A DNA stretch of 39,072 bases. It comes from PWPR01 sp046542315. GTDB taxonomy: Bacteria; Bacillota; UBA994; PWPR01. A program made the translations under genes and the position numbers. The stretch spans positions 1 through 39,072 of the forward strand of contig JBKHBO010000008.1 of assembly GCA_046542315.1 (NCBI GenBank), in the 5' to 3' direction. Below, one piece after another: positions 25,037-32,484 of the stretch (positions are counted from its first letter, which is position 1; each line of letters begins with the position of its first letter). The notes under the pieces are model-generated. The model worked only from the letters and a program-made list of their open reading frames with translations, did no database searches and had not been told where the DNA came from.

Positions 25037-25075
25037 CAATAATGAATAATTATTTGATAAAATTGTTCATTATTG
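25037..25075. repeat. Inverted repeat overlapping the promoter of the PHP gene
   Basis: CAATAATGAATAAT and ATTGTTCATTATTG form a 14-bp stem (one U.G pair) with an 11-base loop. No U-run follows. The right arm contains the TTGTTC hexamer of the putative promoter, so the dyad could be an operator as well as a weak 3' hairpin for the SDR transcript. Confidence 0.55.
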
Positions 25076-25090
25076 ATTAGTGTATATAAT
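25063..25090 (+). promoter_or_regulatory. Promoter for the PHP-domain gene
   Basis: TTGTTC (25063-25068), 16-base spacer, perfect TATAAT (25085-25090), ending 27 bases before the start codon. The -35 is weak and lies in the inverted repeat. Confidence 0.5.
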
Positions 25091-25117
25091 TGTAATAGAA
25101 AAAGAAATGGTGATAAA

Positions 25118-25930
25118 ATGGTTGACTATCATGTCCATAGCAATTATTCTGTTGATGCTATAGCGTCATTAGAAGAAAATATTAAAAAAGCAATAGAGCT
25201 CAATATGAGTGAAATATGCTTTACAGATCATATAGACTATGAAAAGAGTCCCTATATAAGAGAGGTTCCATTTCTCTTTGACATAGATAAATTTTTCAAG
25301 GAAATAAACATACTTAAAAAAAAGTACAAAAGTAAAATAAAAATTGTTGCTGGTGTTGAGATAGGTATGCAGCCAGACGTAATAGATAATATTAACAAAT
25401 TAATTAACAATTATGAGTTTGATTTTTTACTAGGTTCTATTCATAATGTATCAAAAGTAGATTTATATAGTGATAAGATACTAGAGGGTCCAATAGATGA
25501 GGTTTGGACAAAGTATTTCGAAGAGATGCTTGAATGTATAAGAGCAATAGATAAATTAAATTCAATAGGTCACTTTGACCTTCCAAAAAGATATAACTTA
25601 AAGTTCAAGCCCTATGATATTAAAGCAGACCAAGACTTGATAGAAACAATATTTAAGGAAATGATAGAGAGAAAAATAGCTCTAGAAATAAACACAGGGG
25701 GATTTTCCTATGGCTTAGATTCCCCAAATCCTAGCATAGACTTTATTGACTTATATATTTCCTTGGGAGGAGAGCTGTTTACAATTGGTTCAGATTCACA
25801 TAGTGTAGAACAACTAGGAAGAGATCTTTATAAGGGGTATAAAGTATTATACGATAAGGGCATAAAAGAAATTGTGGTATTTGAAAATCAAGAGATAATC
25901 TTTAAAAATATAGAAAAATATTTTAAATGA
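25118..25930 (+). CDS. PHP-domain phosphatase, histidinol-phosphatase (HisJ) family
   Basis: 270 residues from the ATG at 25118; a longer reading would begin upstream of the -10 element. The N-terminus 'MVDYHVHSNYSVDA' supplies the HxH metal ligands at residues 5 and 7. 'EICFTDHIDYE', 'VAGVEIGMQPD', 'FLLGSIHNV', 'IGHFDLPKRYN', 'LEINTGGF' and 'TIGSDSHSVEQLG' supply the rest of the trinuclear site. HisJ-type enzymes dephosphorylate histidinol phosphate, but many PHP paralogues act on other phosphoesters and no his genes are near, so the substrate is open. The ribosome site GGTGA is modest. Single gene. Confidence 0.85.
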   Translation: MVDYHVHSNYSVDAIASLEENIKKAIELNMSEICFTDHIDYEKSPYIREVPFLFDIDKFFKEINILKKKYKSKIKIVAGVEIGMQPDVIDNINKLINNYEFDFLLGSIHNVSKVDLYSDKILEGPIDEVWTKYFEEMLECIRAIDKLNSIGHFDLPKRYNLKFKPYDIKADQDLIETIFKEMIERKIALEINTGGFSYGLDSPNPSIDFIDLYISLGGELFTIGSDSHSVEQLGRDLYKGYKVLYDKGIKEIVVFENQEIIFKNIEKYFK

Positions 25931-25983
25931 TTCAGAAAGTTATTGCACACAGTTGTTCTTACGCACAGCTGTTTGTCAACACC

Positions 25984-26195
25984 TTATACACAAATTGTGG
26001 ATAACTTTATGGAAAAACTTTTGAATGTGTGGAAAAACAGTAAAAAGAGATGTGTTTAGTTGTTAATAAATAATTAAGGAGCTCATATATGTTGAAAAAA
26101 CATTGTTATAACAACTATTTTAAGAATAAGTTTAGAATTATAAATATTTACTGTATACAATATAATAAGAATTAGCTTGTGGATGATGTGGATAA
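25984..26195. promoter_or_regulatory. DnaA-box cluster 1
   Basis: The 328-base gap between the PHP gene and the response regulator holds two perfect DnaA boxes (TGTGGATAA at 25996-26004 and 26187-26195, i.e. TTATCCACA on the minus strand). It also holds close variants: TTATACACA (25984-25992), TGTGGAAAA (26028-26036) and TGTGGATGA (26178-26186, directly abutting the perfect box). A very AT-rich 130-base stretch lies between the two groups. The layout resembles an origin-type DnaA assembly site, but there is no dnaA or dnaN nearby. Confidence 0.65.
26089..26175 (+). CDS. Possible 28-residue peptide between DnaA boxes
   Basis: ATG at 26089 is preceded by TAAGGAG at workable spacing and encodes 28 residues beginning 'MLKKHCYNNYFKNKFRIINI', basic and aromatic-rich, ending at TAG 26173-26175 just before the second pair of DnaA boxes. 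No promoter stands out. A chance frame in AT-rich DNA is possible; the ribosome site is the only positive evidence. Confidence 0.3.
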   Translation: MLKKHCYNNYFKNKFRIINIYCIQYNKN

Positions 26196-26258
26196 GATTA
26201 AACACCACACAATGTGCAAAAGCGAACATATTTTTAGAAAATCATTAGGAGGAAGAAT

Positions 26259-26978
26259 ATGAAAGCAGATAAAGTATTAATACTGAGTGATGACTTAGCG
26301 GTTACTGACACTCTGAAAATGTATTTAGAAGCAGAAAGATTAAAAGTGGATGTCTTAGATGACAAATTTAAAGGATTACAAAAATATAAAGAAGAAGAGC
26401 ATGATCTAGTTATTATTGACATGGAATTAGATGATTGTGATATTATTCAATTCTCAAGTAATGTTAGAAATATTAAAGATGCAGTAATAATAATACTAAC
26501 ACCTGAGGATAAGCAGAAAGGAATAGTATTAGAGGTTGTACAAAAAGCAACAGGAAAATTTGATATTGAGAATATTGATGAGCTGTTATCATTAGTTAAC
26601 CAACAGTATTATCAGCATAAAAGAAATCAGTGTCAGAGAGAAGAAAATGGCATATATTTTTGCGATGAGTTAGCTGTTGACTTGGTTCAAGAGAAAATAT
26701 ATGTAAAAGGTGAAGAGCAAGAAGCAAGTGATTTAACAGTAAAATTGCTTATTTATTTAATCAAAAATGAAGAGACATATAAATCAAAAAAAGAGATATA
26801 CCAGACAGTTTGGAATAATCCAGCATCAGAGAATGATAGTACTGTAATGGCACATATCAGAAATTTAAGAAAAGCAATAGATGATAATGATATTGCAAAT
26901 CCTAAATATATTCATACCAAAAGAGGCGTTGGATATATGTTTAAGTGCAGTTGTTGTGACTTAGAAGAAGGGAAATAA
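26259..26978 (+). CDS. OmpR/PhoB-type response regulator with a shortened receiver domain
   Basis: 239 residues. The receiver (1-112) keeps the acidic pair D11-D12, the phospho-acceptor D54 ('VIIDMELDD') and T81 ('IILTPED'). The segment that normally reads GADDYxxKPF is shortened to 'KATGKFDIENIDELL': the lysine is probably K100 but the following Pro and the preceding loop are gone. The C-terminal winged helix is intact ('VMAHIRNLRKAIDD', 'YIHTKRGVGYMFKC'). AGGAGG precedes the ATG. No histidine kinase gene is adjacent, so it is an orphan. The secreted dockerin-type gene begins one base after its stop; regulator and secreted protein form an operon. Confidence 0.85.
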   Translation: MKADKVLILSDDLAVTDTLKMYLEAERLKVDVLDDKFKGLQKYKEEEHDLVIIDMELDDCDIIQFSSNVRNIKDAVIIILTPEDKQKGIVLEVVQKATGKFDIENIDELLSLVNQQYYQHKRNQCQREENGIYFCDELAVDLVQEKIYVKGEEQEASDLTVKLLIYLIKNEETYKSKKEIYQTVWNNPASENDSTVMAHIRNLRKAIDDNDIANPKYIHTKRGVGYMFKCSCCDLEEGK

Positions 26979-26979
26979 A

Positions 26980-27984
26980 ATGAAAATAGCATTTTCAGTT
27001 GTGCTTATAGTTTTCTTATTATTTAATATAACAGCTTATGCAGAAGAAGTTGGAGACCAATTTTTTGAAGCAAAAAAAGTGTCATTGAATAACTACGTGC
27101 AGGGTGATTTTCCAAGAGAGTATGATACAGATACCTATGAATTTATTGCCCAAGAAGCTGGCTACTATGCTATAAGAGGAAAAGCTGACAGACAAATTAG
27201 AGGGCATTTATACGATCAAAACTATAATTTTCTTTATGGAGGAACTAGATTAAGTAGTGACAATACTTTTTTCATTTCAACATATCTGGAAAGAGGTCAA
27301 AAAATATATTTCAAAGTTGACTCTTTAGTTAGACAATATCAAAACTATTCTGTTATTGTAGAAAAAGATAGAGTTCCATTTAATAAAATAGTATTAGGAA
27401 GCACTAGTTACACAACATATCTAGAGCCAAATACCGTTAAAACTATAACGATTCCTGTATATTTTTATCTCAATTCAAAAAGGGTTTATAATGTTGAACC
27501 TACATATCCTTTTATGATGACCATTAATTCAGTTGGTTTACTAAGAGGTCAGGCTGCTTATAATCTAAAGACAAATGAGATAGAGGTAGATTTATATGAT
27601 GAAAACAATGCTACAATCACTTTAAATATTGGTAGGGAGATTTCTGCAAGATGTTTTATTAAGTCTATTCACAGTTCAGGAACAGTTTCAGACTCTATGG
27701 GCAATGGTCAAGAAAATGAGCAAGATCAAGAACAAGAACAAGAAGAAACTCCATCAGAAGAAGATTCTGAAGATGATTTTTATAGAAAGCCAGAAGTTCA
27801 CAAAGGAGATGTGGACTTAAATAATATTGTTAATATGAATGATGTTGTAGCACTGCTAGATCCACTAACTTTAAGCAAGTTTAATCAAGAACAATTTAAT
27901 ATAGCAGATGTAACAAATAATGGTATTGTTGATGCAAGTGATGCTCTGATGATATTAAGAAGGGTGTCTGGAGCAAGAAAATAG
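26980..27984 (+). CDS. Secreted protein with prepeptidase-C-like domain and C-terminal dockerin-like repeats
   Basis: 334 residues with a clear signal peptide (residues 1-21, cleavage after 'ITAYA'). Residues about 25-125 look like a bacterial prepeptidase C-terminal (PPC) beta domain ('YDTDTYEFIAQEAGYYAIRG', 'YLERGQKIYFKVDS'). A Gln/Glu/Asp-rich linker spans about 240-268. The C-terminal 55 residues hold two EF-hand-like calcium loops of dockerin type I: 'GDVDLNNIVNMNDVVALL' and 'ADVTNNGIVDASDALMILRR'. No cohesin, cellulase or protease gene is in the window, so the dockerin partner is unknown. Likely an extracellular or envelope-attached component. Same operon as the regulator. Confidence 0.82.
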   Translation: MKIAFSVVLIVFLLFNITAYAEEVGDQFFEAKKVSLNNYVQGDFPREYDTDTYEFIAQEAGYYAIRGKADRQIRGHLYDQNYNFLYGGTRLSSDNTFFISTYLERGQKIYFKVDSLVRQYQNYSVIVEKDRVPFNKIVLGSTSYTTYLEPNTVKTITIPVYFYLNSKRVYNVEPTYPFMMTINSVGLLRGQAAYNLKTNEIEVDLYDENNATITLNIGREISARCFIKSIHSSGTVSDSMGNGQENEQDQEQEQEETPSEEDSEDDFYRKPEVHKGDVDLNNIVNMNDVVALLDPLTLSKFNQEQFNIADVTNNGIVDASDALMILRRVSGARK

Positions 27985-27986
27985 AA

Positions 27987-28018
27987 GGATAAGTATTTAT
28001 GCTTATCCTCTTTCTCAT
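27987..28018 (+). terminator. Weak terminator or attenuator hairpin before the TolC-like gene
   Basis: GGATAAG pairs with CTTATCC over an 8-base loop, followed by the U-rich but interrupted tail TCTTTCTCATTT. It lies between the dockerin-type gene and the TolC-like gene and may only partly stop transcription. Confidence 0.5.
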
Positions 28019-28037
28019 TTAAAATAGGAGGCAAATT

Positions 28038-29588
28038 ATGATGAAGAAAGTTTTGGGATTAATAACTATAATATCGATAATATTTACCTTTACCATTTCT
28101 TTGGCGCAAGAAGCAGATAACCCAGAAATAGTTTCAGAGGTAGATGAACAAGAACAAGAAGTATTAACACTAACTTTAGATGAAGCAATTGAGATGACTC
28201 TAAGTAATAATTTAGAGAAACAAGTGGCAGAAGCTCAGATGGAATTGCAAGATATTCAAATAGATATATCTAAAGATGGTAATGCAGAATTAAGAAGACT
28301 TGAGAGAGATATGAGGAGAACAGCAGATCAATTATCATCACAAGTAATAGATATTCAAAGAGAAATTGAATATGTTGAGAATGTAGAATTTGAGGAATTA
28401 ACCACTACTGCTGGTTCTATTGAGATTATAGGCGAAAATTATTATGAGTTAGTCGAAAGACCTATTAGTCGGCAAGTTTTATCAGGAATGGTAAATCAAG
28501 TAGAGAGTACCACTGGGGTTAGTAATGATGAAGCAGTAGAAATTGTGAAACTGATGGAGCCAAGTAATTTAATAGAGGGTTTAGAAGAGGCTGAAAGTCA
28601 AGCAAGTGAAGCTTTTTTTGAGATTAATACCGGGAAAAATGAAACTGTCAAACAAGCAAACTCGATGGCTGCATCAGTGCTAGGACTACAGTCGACACGT
28701 AGGCTTACAATGACACAGGCTGTTGACATAATCCAAACCAAGACTAGGCAATCTGCAGAATTACTAGTTTATTCAGATACCGACACAACAGAAGGATTTA
28801 AATTATTAGCAGAGAGCTCTTTTTACGACTTATTGCAAGCAAAAAAAATGTTAGCAGTCCAACAAAAAGCATTTGAAAGGTCAAATGAACAATATGATAA
28901 TTCTATATTAACATATGAGCTAGGCACGCTTTCTAAATCAGATTTACAATTAATTAAGATGCAGCATAACAATGATAATATAACAATAAAGAATGCTGAA
29001 TCGGATTTAGAAAAGTCAAAAATGGAGTTTAATAAAGCCGTAGGTTTACCAATTGACTCAGAGGTTGAGTTAGTCGAGCCTGAGTATGAGAAAGTTGATT
29101 TAACTTTGGAAGAAGCACTAGAAATTGCGTATGAATATAGAACTGATATGTTTCAGGCTAGGCAAGAAATTGATTTAGCAGAGAAGAATTTGGAATATGT
29201 AGATGAAAGACATCGTGATAATAGCATTGAGTATAAAGAATCTGCAGCATATTATAATCATAAAAACTTAGCATATGACAATACCTGGTTAAATGCCAAA
29301 GAGACTGTTACAAAAGCACATATGGACTATCAGCAAGCAGAGATGTCCTATGAGACTGCTTTAGAGAATTTAGATATCATGAAAGAACAACTAGATATAG
29401 CTCAGTTAACATATGAACTTGGACAAGGATCAAATGGTAGTAGTCCGCTTGTTGGATTGCTTCAGGCACAAGAACAGCTTGCTAATGTAGAGCAATCAGT
29501 TGCTGCAGCAGAATTTGGTAAAAATTTGGCATGGAAAAATTATTTAAAAGAAGTTGGGTATGCACATTTTTTAGATGATAATGAATAA
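28038..29588 (+). CDS. TolC-like outer membrane efflux family protein
   Basis: 516 residues with a signal peptide (about 1-23, 'FTISLAQ') and long alpha-helical coiled coils. It has the internal duplication of the TolC/OEP family: 'LTLDEAIEMTLSNNLEKQVA' near the N-terminus and 'LTLEEALEIAYEYRTDMFQA' in the second half, each opening a helical hairpin. 'QYDNSILTYELGTLSKSDLQ' is the usual helix-turn. The equivalent beta-barrel segments are short or absent, as in TolC-like proteins of monoderm Firmicutes, where the role is unclear. AGGAGG precedes the first of two ATGs. No inner-membrane or adaptor partner is adjacent. It follows the dockerin gene and ends beside DnaA-box cluster 2. Confidence 0.82.
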   Translation: MMKKVLGLITIISIIFTFTISLAQEADNPEIVSEVDEQEQEVLTLTLDEAIEMTLSNNLEKQVAEAQMELQDIQIDISKDGNAELRRLERDMRRTADQLSSQVIDIQREIEYVENVEFEELTTTAGSIEIIGENYYELVERPISRQVLSGMVNQVESTTGVSNDEAVEIVKLMEPSNLIEGLEEAESQASEAFFEINTGKNETVKQANSMAASVLGLQSTRRLTMTQAVDIIQTKTRQSAELLVYSDTDTTEGFKLLAESSFYDLLQAKKMLAVQQKAFERSNEQYDNSILTYELGTLSKSDLQLIKMQHNNDNITIKNAESDLEKSKMEFNKAVGLPIDSEVELVEPEYEKVDLTLEEALEIAYEYRTDMFQARQEIDLAEKNLEYVDERHRDNSIEYKESAAYYNHKNLAYDNTWLNAKETVTKAHMDYQQAEMSYETALENLDIMKEQLDIAQLTYELGQGSNGSSPLVGLLQAQEQLANVEQSVAAAEFGKNLAWKNYLKEVGYAHFLDDNE

Positions 29589-29613
29589 ATATTATTAAGA
29601 TAACCGTGATGTC

Positions 29614-29661
29614 TGTGGAAAACTGTGGATAAGCCTGTGTAAAAGATGTGAGTTGTCCACA
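29614..29661. promoter_or_regulatory. DnaA-box cluster 2
   Basis: Within 48 bases: TGTGGAAAA (29614-29622), a perfect TGTGGATAA (29624-29632), a weaker TGTGTAAAA (29636-29644) and TTGTCCACA in the opposite orientation (29653-29661). It starts 25 bases after the TolC-like stop codon. With cluster 1 it brackets the regulator, dockerin and TolC-like genes. Confidence 0.65.
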
Positions 29662-29926
29662 TTTGCAAGATATAAATAAGAATATTATAAAATATTCAGA
29701 AAACTATAAATAACTTAAATAGTGTTAAAACAAGATTTAGTTATCGTAAAAAACTGTTCTTTTATAAGCTAGACTCACTTAATGTTTAGAAGATTAAAGT
29801 GCTAAAGGCGGTTTATCTTTATAAAACACTTCAATTACTTTAGGTTGTCTTATTTATCAACATAACTATAAACAGTTTATAAACATCTTATATCAGTGAA
29901 TAATTATTTAAAAAACGAAATATAGC
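29662..29926. other. AT-rich intergenic stretch without a recognisable gene
   Basis: Between DnaA-box cluster 2 and the first T-box promoter I find no supported frame. It contains a weak DnaA-like 9-mer (TTATCAACA, 29854-29862) and a short dyad ATAAAC-A-GTTTAT near 29868-29880. Nothing else interpretable. Confidence 0.5.
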
Positions 29927-29955
29927 TTGACACAGCAAATCAATCGTAGTATATT
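29927..29955 (+). promoter_or_regulatory. Promoter of T-box unit 1
   Basis: Perfect TTGACA (29927-29932), 17-base spacer, TATATT (29950-29955). Places the RNA start near 29962. Confidence 0.8.
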
Positions 29956-29961
29956 AGTACA

Positions 29962-30222
29962 CAACTTCAATTGAATAAAGAATGTGGCGTTGACAGGAAA
30001 GAGTAATTTAAAGTATAGCAATAGAGAGCTGGGATTGGTGGAACCTAGCGCTTCCTACTCTAAATGAATACATCCTCGAGCTTTAATCTGAAACTAAGTA
30101 GGATTAACGGGTTTGCCTCCGTTATTAAGGTATGAATACAATTTATTCTATAAAGCAGCCTATTTGGAAAAAGAGTGGTACCGCGGATATATCCCGTCTC
30201 TTAAAAGAGACGGGTTTTTTAT
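29962..30222 (+). promoter_or_regulatory. T-box riboswitch 1, predicted tRNA-Tyr specific
   Basis: A complete T-box leader upstream of binding-protein gene 1. Stem I is marked by AGAGAGCTGGG and TGGTGGAACC. The specifier loop reads GAA-TAC-ATCCTCGAGC with TAC (Tyr) at 30069-30071. AGTAGGATTAACGGG...CCGTTA marks stem II. The T-box sequence AGAGTGGTACCGCGG is at 30172-30186; its TGGT fits a tRNA with discriminator A, as expected for Tyr. The terminator is CCCGTCTCTT/AAGAGACGGG (30193-30214) plus a U-run. Uncharged tRNA should stabilise the antiterminator and allow transcription. Specifier identity comes from alignment with the other three leaders here and the family consensus. Confidence 0.88.
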
Positions 30223-30257
30223 ATTTTTGTGGACCCTTTAAGAAGAGTTGTATTCAT

Positions 30258-30333
30258 TAAGTGTTAAACGAAAAGTTTAAAATCAGTGTGGTACCGCGGA
30301 ACCTCCGTCTCTGAAGAGATGGAGGTTTTTTTA
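30258..30333 (+). promoter_or_regulatory. Partial T-box module 1b (stem III, antiterminator, terminator only)
   Basis: After the first terminator a second AAGTG, a stem III-like hairpin (TTAAAC/GTTTAA), a T-box sequence GTGTGGTACCGCGG (30286-30299) and a second terminator (CCTCCGTCTCT/AGAGATGGAGG, 30302-30325, then seven T) follow, without a new stem I. It makes a second read-through decision on the same RNA. Confidence 0.82.
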
Positions 30334-30359
30334 ATATAAAATTTTAAGGAGTGGCTATT

Positions 30360-30410
30360 ATGGACGAGAGTGATTATAAAAAAAAGAAAAACTACTACTA
30401 TACATCATAA
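30360..30410 (+). CDS. Tyr-rich leader peptide (16 residues) after the Tyr T-box
   Basis: TAAGGAGTGG stands at good distance before the ATG at 30360. The frame encodes MDESDYKKKKNYYYTS and stops at 30408-30410, 22 bases before binding-protein gene 1. Four of 16 residues are Tyr, three of them consecutive (TAC TAC TAT). The upstream T-box has a Tyr specifier. The frame lies beyond both terminators, so it is transcribed only on read-through. A role as a cognate-codon leader is inference; its existence as a short frame with a ribosome site is seen. Confidence 0.55.
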   Translation: MDESDYKKKKNYYYTS

Positions 30411-30432
30411 TAAAAAATAAAGGAGAAACAAA

Positions 30433-31974
30433 ATGACTAAATTATTAAAAAAATTATTACTTATAACTCTTATATCCACTCTAGTATTAGTAGGATGTAC
30501 TAATGAAGATACAACAGAGCCCGATGAACAAAAAAAAGAAGAATTAACAATATTACAAGGCGTAGATGCAACTTCACTTGATCCAGCTATGCACTCAGAT
30601 TCGCCAAGTGGAAATGTGGATCATCAAATATTTGATACTTTACTCAAAAGAAATAATGATATGGAATTAGAACCTAGTGTTTTTACTGAGTGGGAAATGA
30701 TAGATGATCTCACTTGGGAATTCTCAATAAAAGAAGGAATCAAGTTTCATAATGGAGATACTTTAACTACTGAAGATGTAAAATTTTCGATAGATAGAAT
30801 AGTAAATCCTGATACAAAGAGCACAAGAAGAAGTCACTATAGTTTTATAGAAAGCATTAATGTATTAGATTCTAATAAAGTATCAATAAAAACTAAAGAG
30901 CCATCACCAATTTTATTAGCAAGATTAGCTGCATTAGAAGTTGTACCTAAAAACTATATTGAAGAAGTAGGCAATAGTGAATTTTCTCAAAACCCAATAG
31001 GAAGTGGACCCTTCAAGTTTGATGAATGGGTAAAAGACGAACGAATAGTTTTAAAAGCTTTTGAAGATCATTGGCAAGGTGAGCCTCCAATAAAAGAAGT
31101 CATCTTTAAGCCAGTACCTGAAGCCGCATCAAGAGTAATGGCTTTACAAGCAGGAGAAGCAGATCTTATTACAAATGTACCACCACATAGTGCTGGTGAA
31201 TTAGAAGAAGCTCAAGGGGTAAGAGTAGAAGAAGTGCCATCCTCAAGAGTTATGTTCTTAACATTTACAACATCAAATGAAACTGTTAAACATTTAAAGG
31301 TTAGACAAGCAATTGAATTGGCTGTAGATAGTAAAAGTATTGTTGAAAGTTTGTTTTCTAATAAAGCAACAGTATCAAGTCAAATAATAAGTGTTTTTGA
31401 TTTGGGTTATGACGAAGAAGTCTTAGTTAGAGAAAGCAATATTGAAAAGGCTAAAGAACTCTTAAAAGAAGCTGATGCAGAAAACATAACTCTTAACTTA
31501 AAGTCTCCTTCTGGTAGGTATACATTAGATAAAGAAGTAGCACAAGCCGTTGCTGCACAAATAGGTGAGCTAGGAATAACTGTAAATTTACAGTTTGAAG
31601 ATTTTAACAACTACGTTTCAAAAATTATAAATGGAACAATGGATGCAGATTTGTGGTTAATAGGTTGGGGTAATGGCACATTTGATGCAGGAGCAACCCT
31701 GAATCAATGGCTACACACAGATAACTCTACTGCTTACTACTCTGTTGATGACAATACTAATAATACGGTTGATAATTTAATCGAAGAAGCATTAGTTACA
31801 TTAGATGATCAAAAGAGAGAAGATTTATATAATCAAGTTATAAAGCAAGTAGTCGCAGATACTGCTTTTATTAACTTGTATCAGCAAAATGACATATATG
31901 GCGTTATTGATGAGTTAAATTGGAGTGCAAGAGGTGATGAACTAATAGATTTATTTAATGCTTCATGGAAATAA
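30433..31974 (+). CDS. Peptide ABC transporter substrate-binding lipoprotein 1 (family 5)
   Basis: 513 residues. Lipoprotein signal with lipobox 'LVLVGC' (Cys22). The mature start 'LTILQGVDATSLDPAMHSD' is typical of family 5 peptide/nickel-binding proteins, as are 'GIKFHNGDTLTTEDVKFSID', 'PIGSGPFKFDEWVKDERIVL', 'AGEADLITNVPPH' and 'DADLWLIGWGNGTFDAG'. It would bind peptides outside the cell and deliver them to the OppBCDF-type permease. AAAGGAG precedes the ATG. No terminator follows: the promoter of T-box unit 2 begins 15 bases after its stop. It is a paralogue of the two later binding proteins, and all share the ILQGVDATxLDP opening. Confidence 0.93.
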   Translation: MTKLLKKLLLITLISTLVLVGCTNEDTTEPDEQKKEELTILQGVDATSLDPAMHSDSPSGNVDHQIFDTLLKRNNDMELEPSVFTEWEMIDDLTWEFSIKEGIKFHNGDTLTTEDVKFSIDRIVNPDTKSTRRSHYSFIESINVLDSNKVSIKTKEPSPILLARLAALEVVPKNYIEEVGNSEFSQNPIGSGPFKFDEWVKDERIVLKAFEDHWQGEPPIKEVIFKPVPEAASRVMALQAGEADLITNVPPHSAGELEEAQGVRVEEVPSSRVMFLTFTTSNETVKHLKVRQAIELAVDSKSIVESLFSNKATVSSQIISVFDLGYDEEVLVRESNIEKAKELLKEADAENITLNLKSPSGRYTLDKEVAQAVAAQIGELGITVNLQFEDFNNYVSKIINGTMDADLWLIGWGNGTFDAGATLNQWLHTDNSTAYYSVDDNTNNTVDNLIEEALVTLDDQKREDLYNQVIKQVVADTAFINLYQQNDIYGVIDELNWSARGDELIDLFNASWK

Positions 31975-31989
31975 TTGATAAGAAATAGC

Positions 31990-32018
31990 TTGACAAGGTA
32001 CTTTGAGCGTGATATATT
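31990..32018 (+). promoter_or_regulatory. Promoter of T-box unit 2
   Basis: Perfect TTGACA (31990-31995), 17-base spacer ending TGA, TATATT (32013-32018). Confidence 0.8.
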
Positions 32019-32024
32019 TCTTAA

Positions 32025-32285
32025 CAATATATATTGAGTTAATGCGTAGACGAGAAATAGTAATTTATAAACAGTGACAATAGAGAGCTGGGATGGTGGA
32101 ATCCAGCATCAAAATTTATAAAAGAATTCCTCTCAGAGCACAAGCCTGAAAATAGTAGGGTAAGCGGAAACCCACCGATATCTAAGGGTTAAGATATTAT
32201 GTATCTAATAAGTTGCCAGTTTATCTGGAACAAGAGTGGTACCACGGAATTTACTCCGTCTCTTAATTGAGACGGAGTTTTTTAT
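32025..32285 (+). promoter_or_regulatory. T-box riboswitch 2, predicted tRNA-Phe specific
   Basis: Same architecture as T-box 1: AGAGAGCTGGGATGGTGGAA in stem I, specifier loop GAA-TTC-CTCTCAGAGC with TTC (Phe) at 32127-32129, CTGAAAATAGTAGGG after stem I, stem III CCAG/CTGG, T-box sequence AGAGTGGTACCACGG (32233-32247) and terminator CTCCGTCTC/GAGACGGAG (32254-32277) with U-run. Because binding-protein gene 1 lacks a terminator of its own, this element may also stop transcripts coming from it. Confidence 0.88.
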
Positions 32286-32315
32286 TTATACCACCATTAT
32301 TAGATCAGTAGTATA

Positions 32316-32389
32316 CTTGAGTGCCTATTAGTAGGAAAGAGAGTGGTACCGCGGTTGCCCCGCCTCTCATAAGAGAGGTGGGGTTTTTG
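32316..32389 (+). promoter_or_regulatory. Partial T-box module 2b
   Basis: GAGTG, stem III-like CCTA/TAGG, T-box sequence AGAGTGGTACCGCGG (32340-32354) and a strong terminator CCCCGCCTCTC/GAGAGGTGGGG (32358-32383) with five T, without a specifier domain. Confidence 0.82.
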
Positions 32390-32418
32390 TATTAACTCAT
32401 ACCTTAGGAGTGATGAAT

Positions 32419-32484
32419 ATGGAAATTCCTTTTTTTAAGTTGCTAACAAATCTAGTAAATAAAAATTGGAGGAATTTACAATGA
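32419..32484 (+). CDS. Leader peptide with Phe-Phe after the Phe T-box, coupled to binding-protein gene 2
   Basis: TTAGGAGTG precedes the ATG at 32419 with optimal spacing. The 21-residue frame begins MEIPFFKLLTN, with two consecutive Phe codons (TTT TTT) near the start, and ends in TGA overlapping the ATG of binding-protein gene 2 (ATGA). The T-box upstream has a Phe specifier. The stop/start overlap implies translational coupling. The sensing role is inference. Confidence 0.55.
   Translation: MEIPFFKLLTNLVNKNWRNLQ

Noticed and set aside
25931..26258. Chromosomal origin (oriC)
   Set aside because: The DnaA boxes and AT-rich core look origin-like, but dnaA, dnaN and other origin-linked genes are absent and gene orientation does not switch here (genes on both sides run mostly plus). 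Kept as a DnaA-box cluster only.
29801..29830. Remnant of a further T-box (AAGTGCTAAAG) before unit 1
   Set aside because: It resembles the AAGTG/stem III start but no GTGGTACC sequence or terminator follows.
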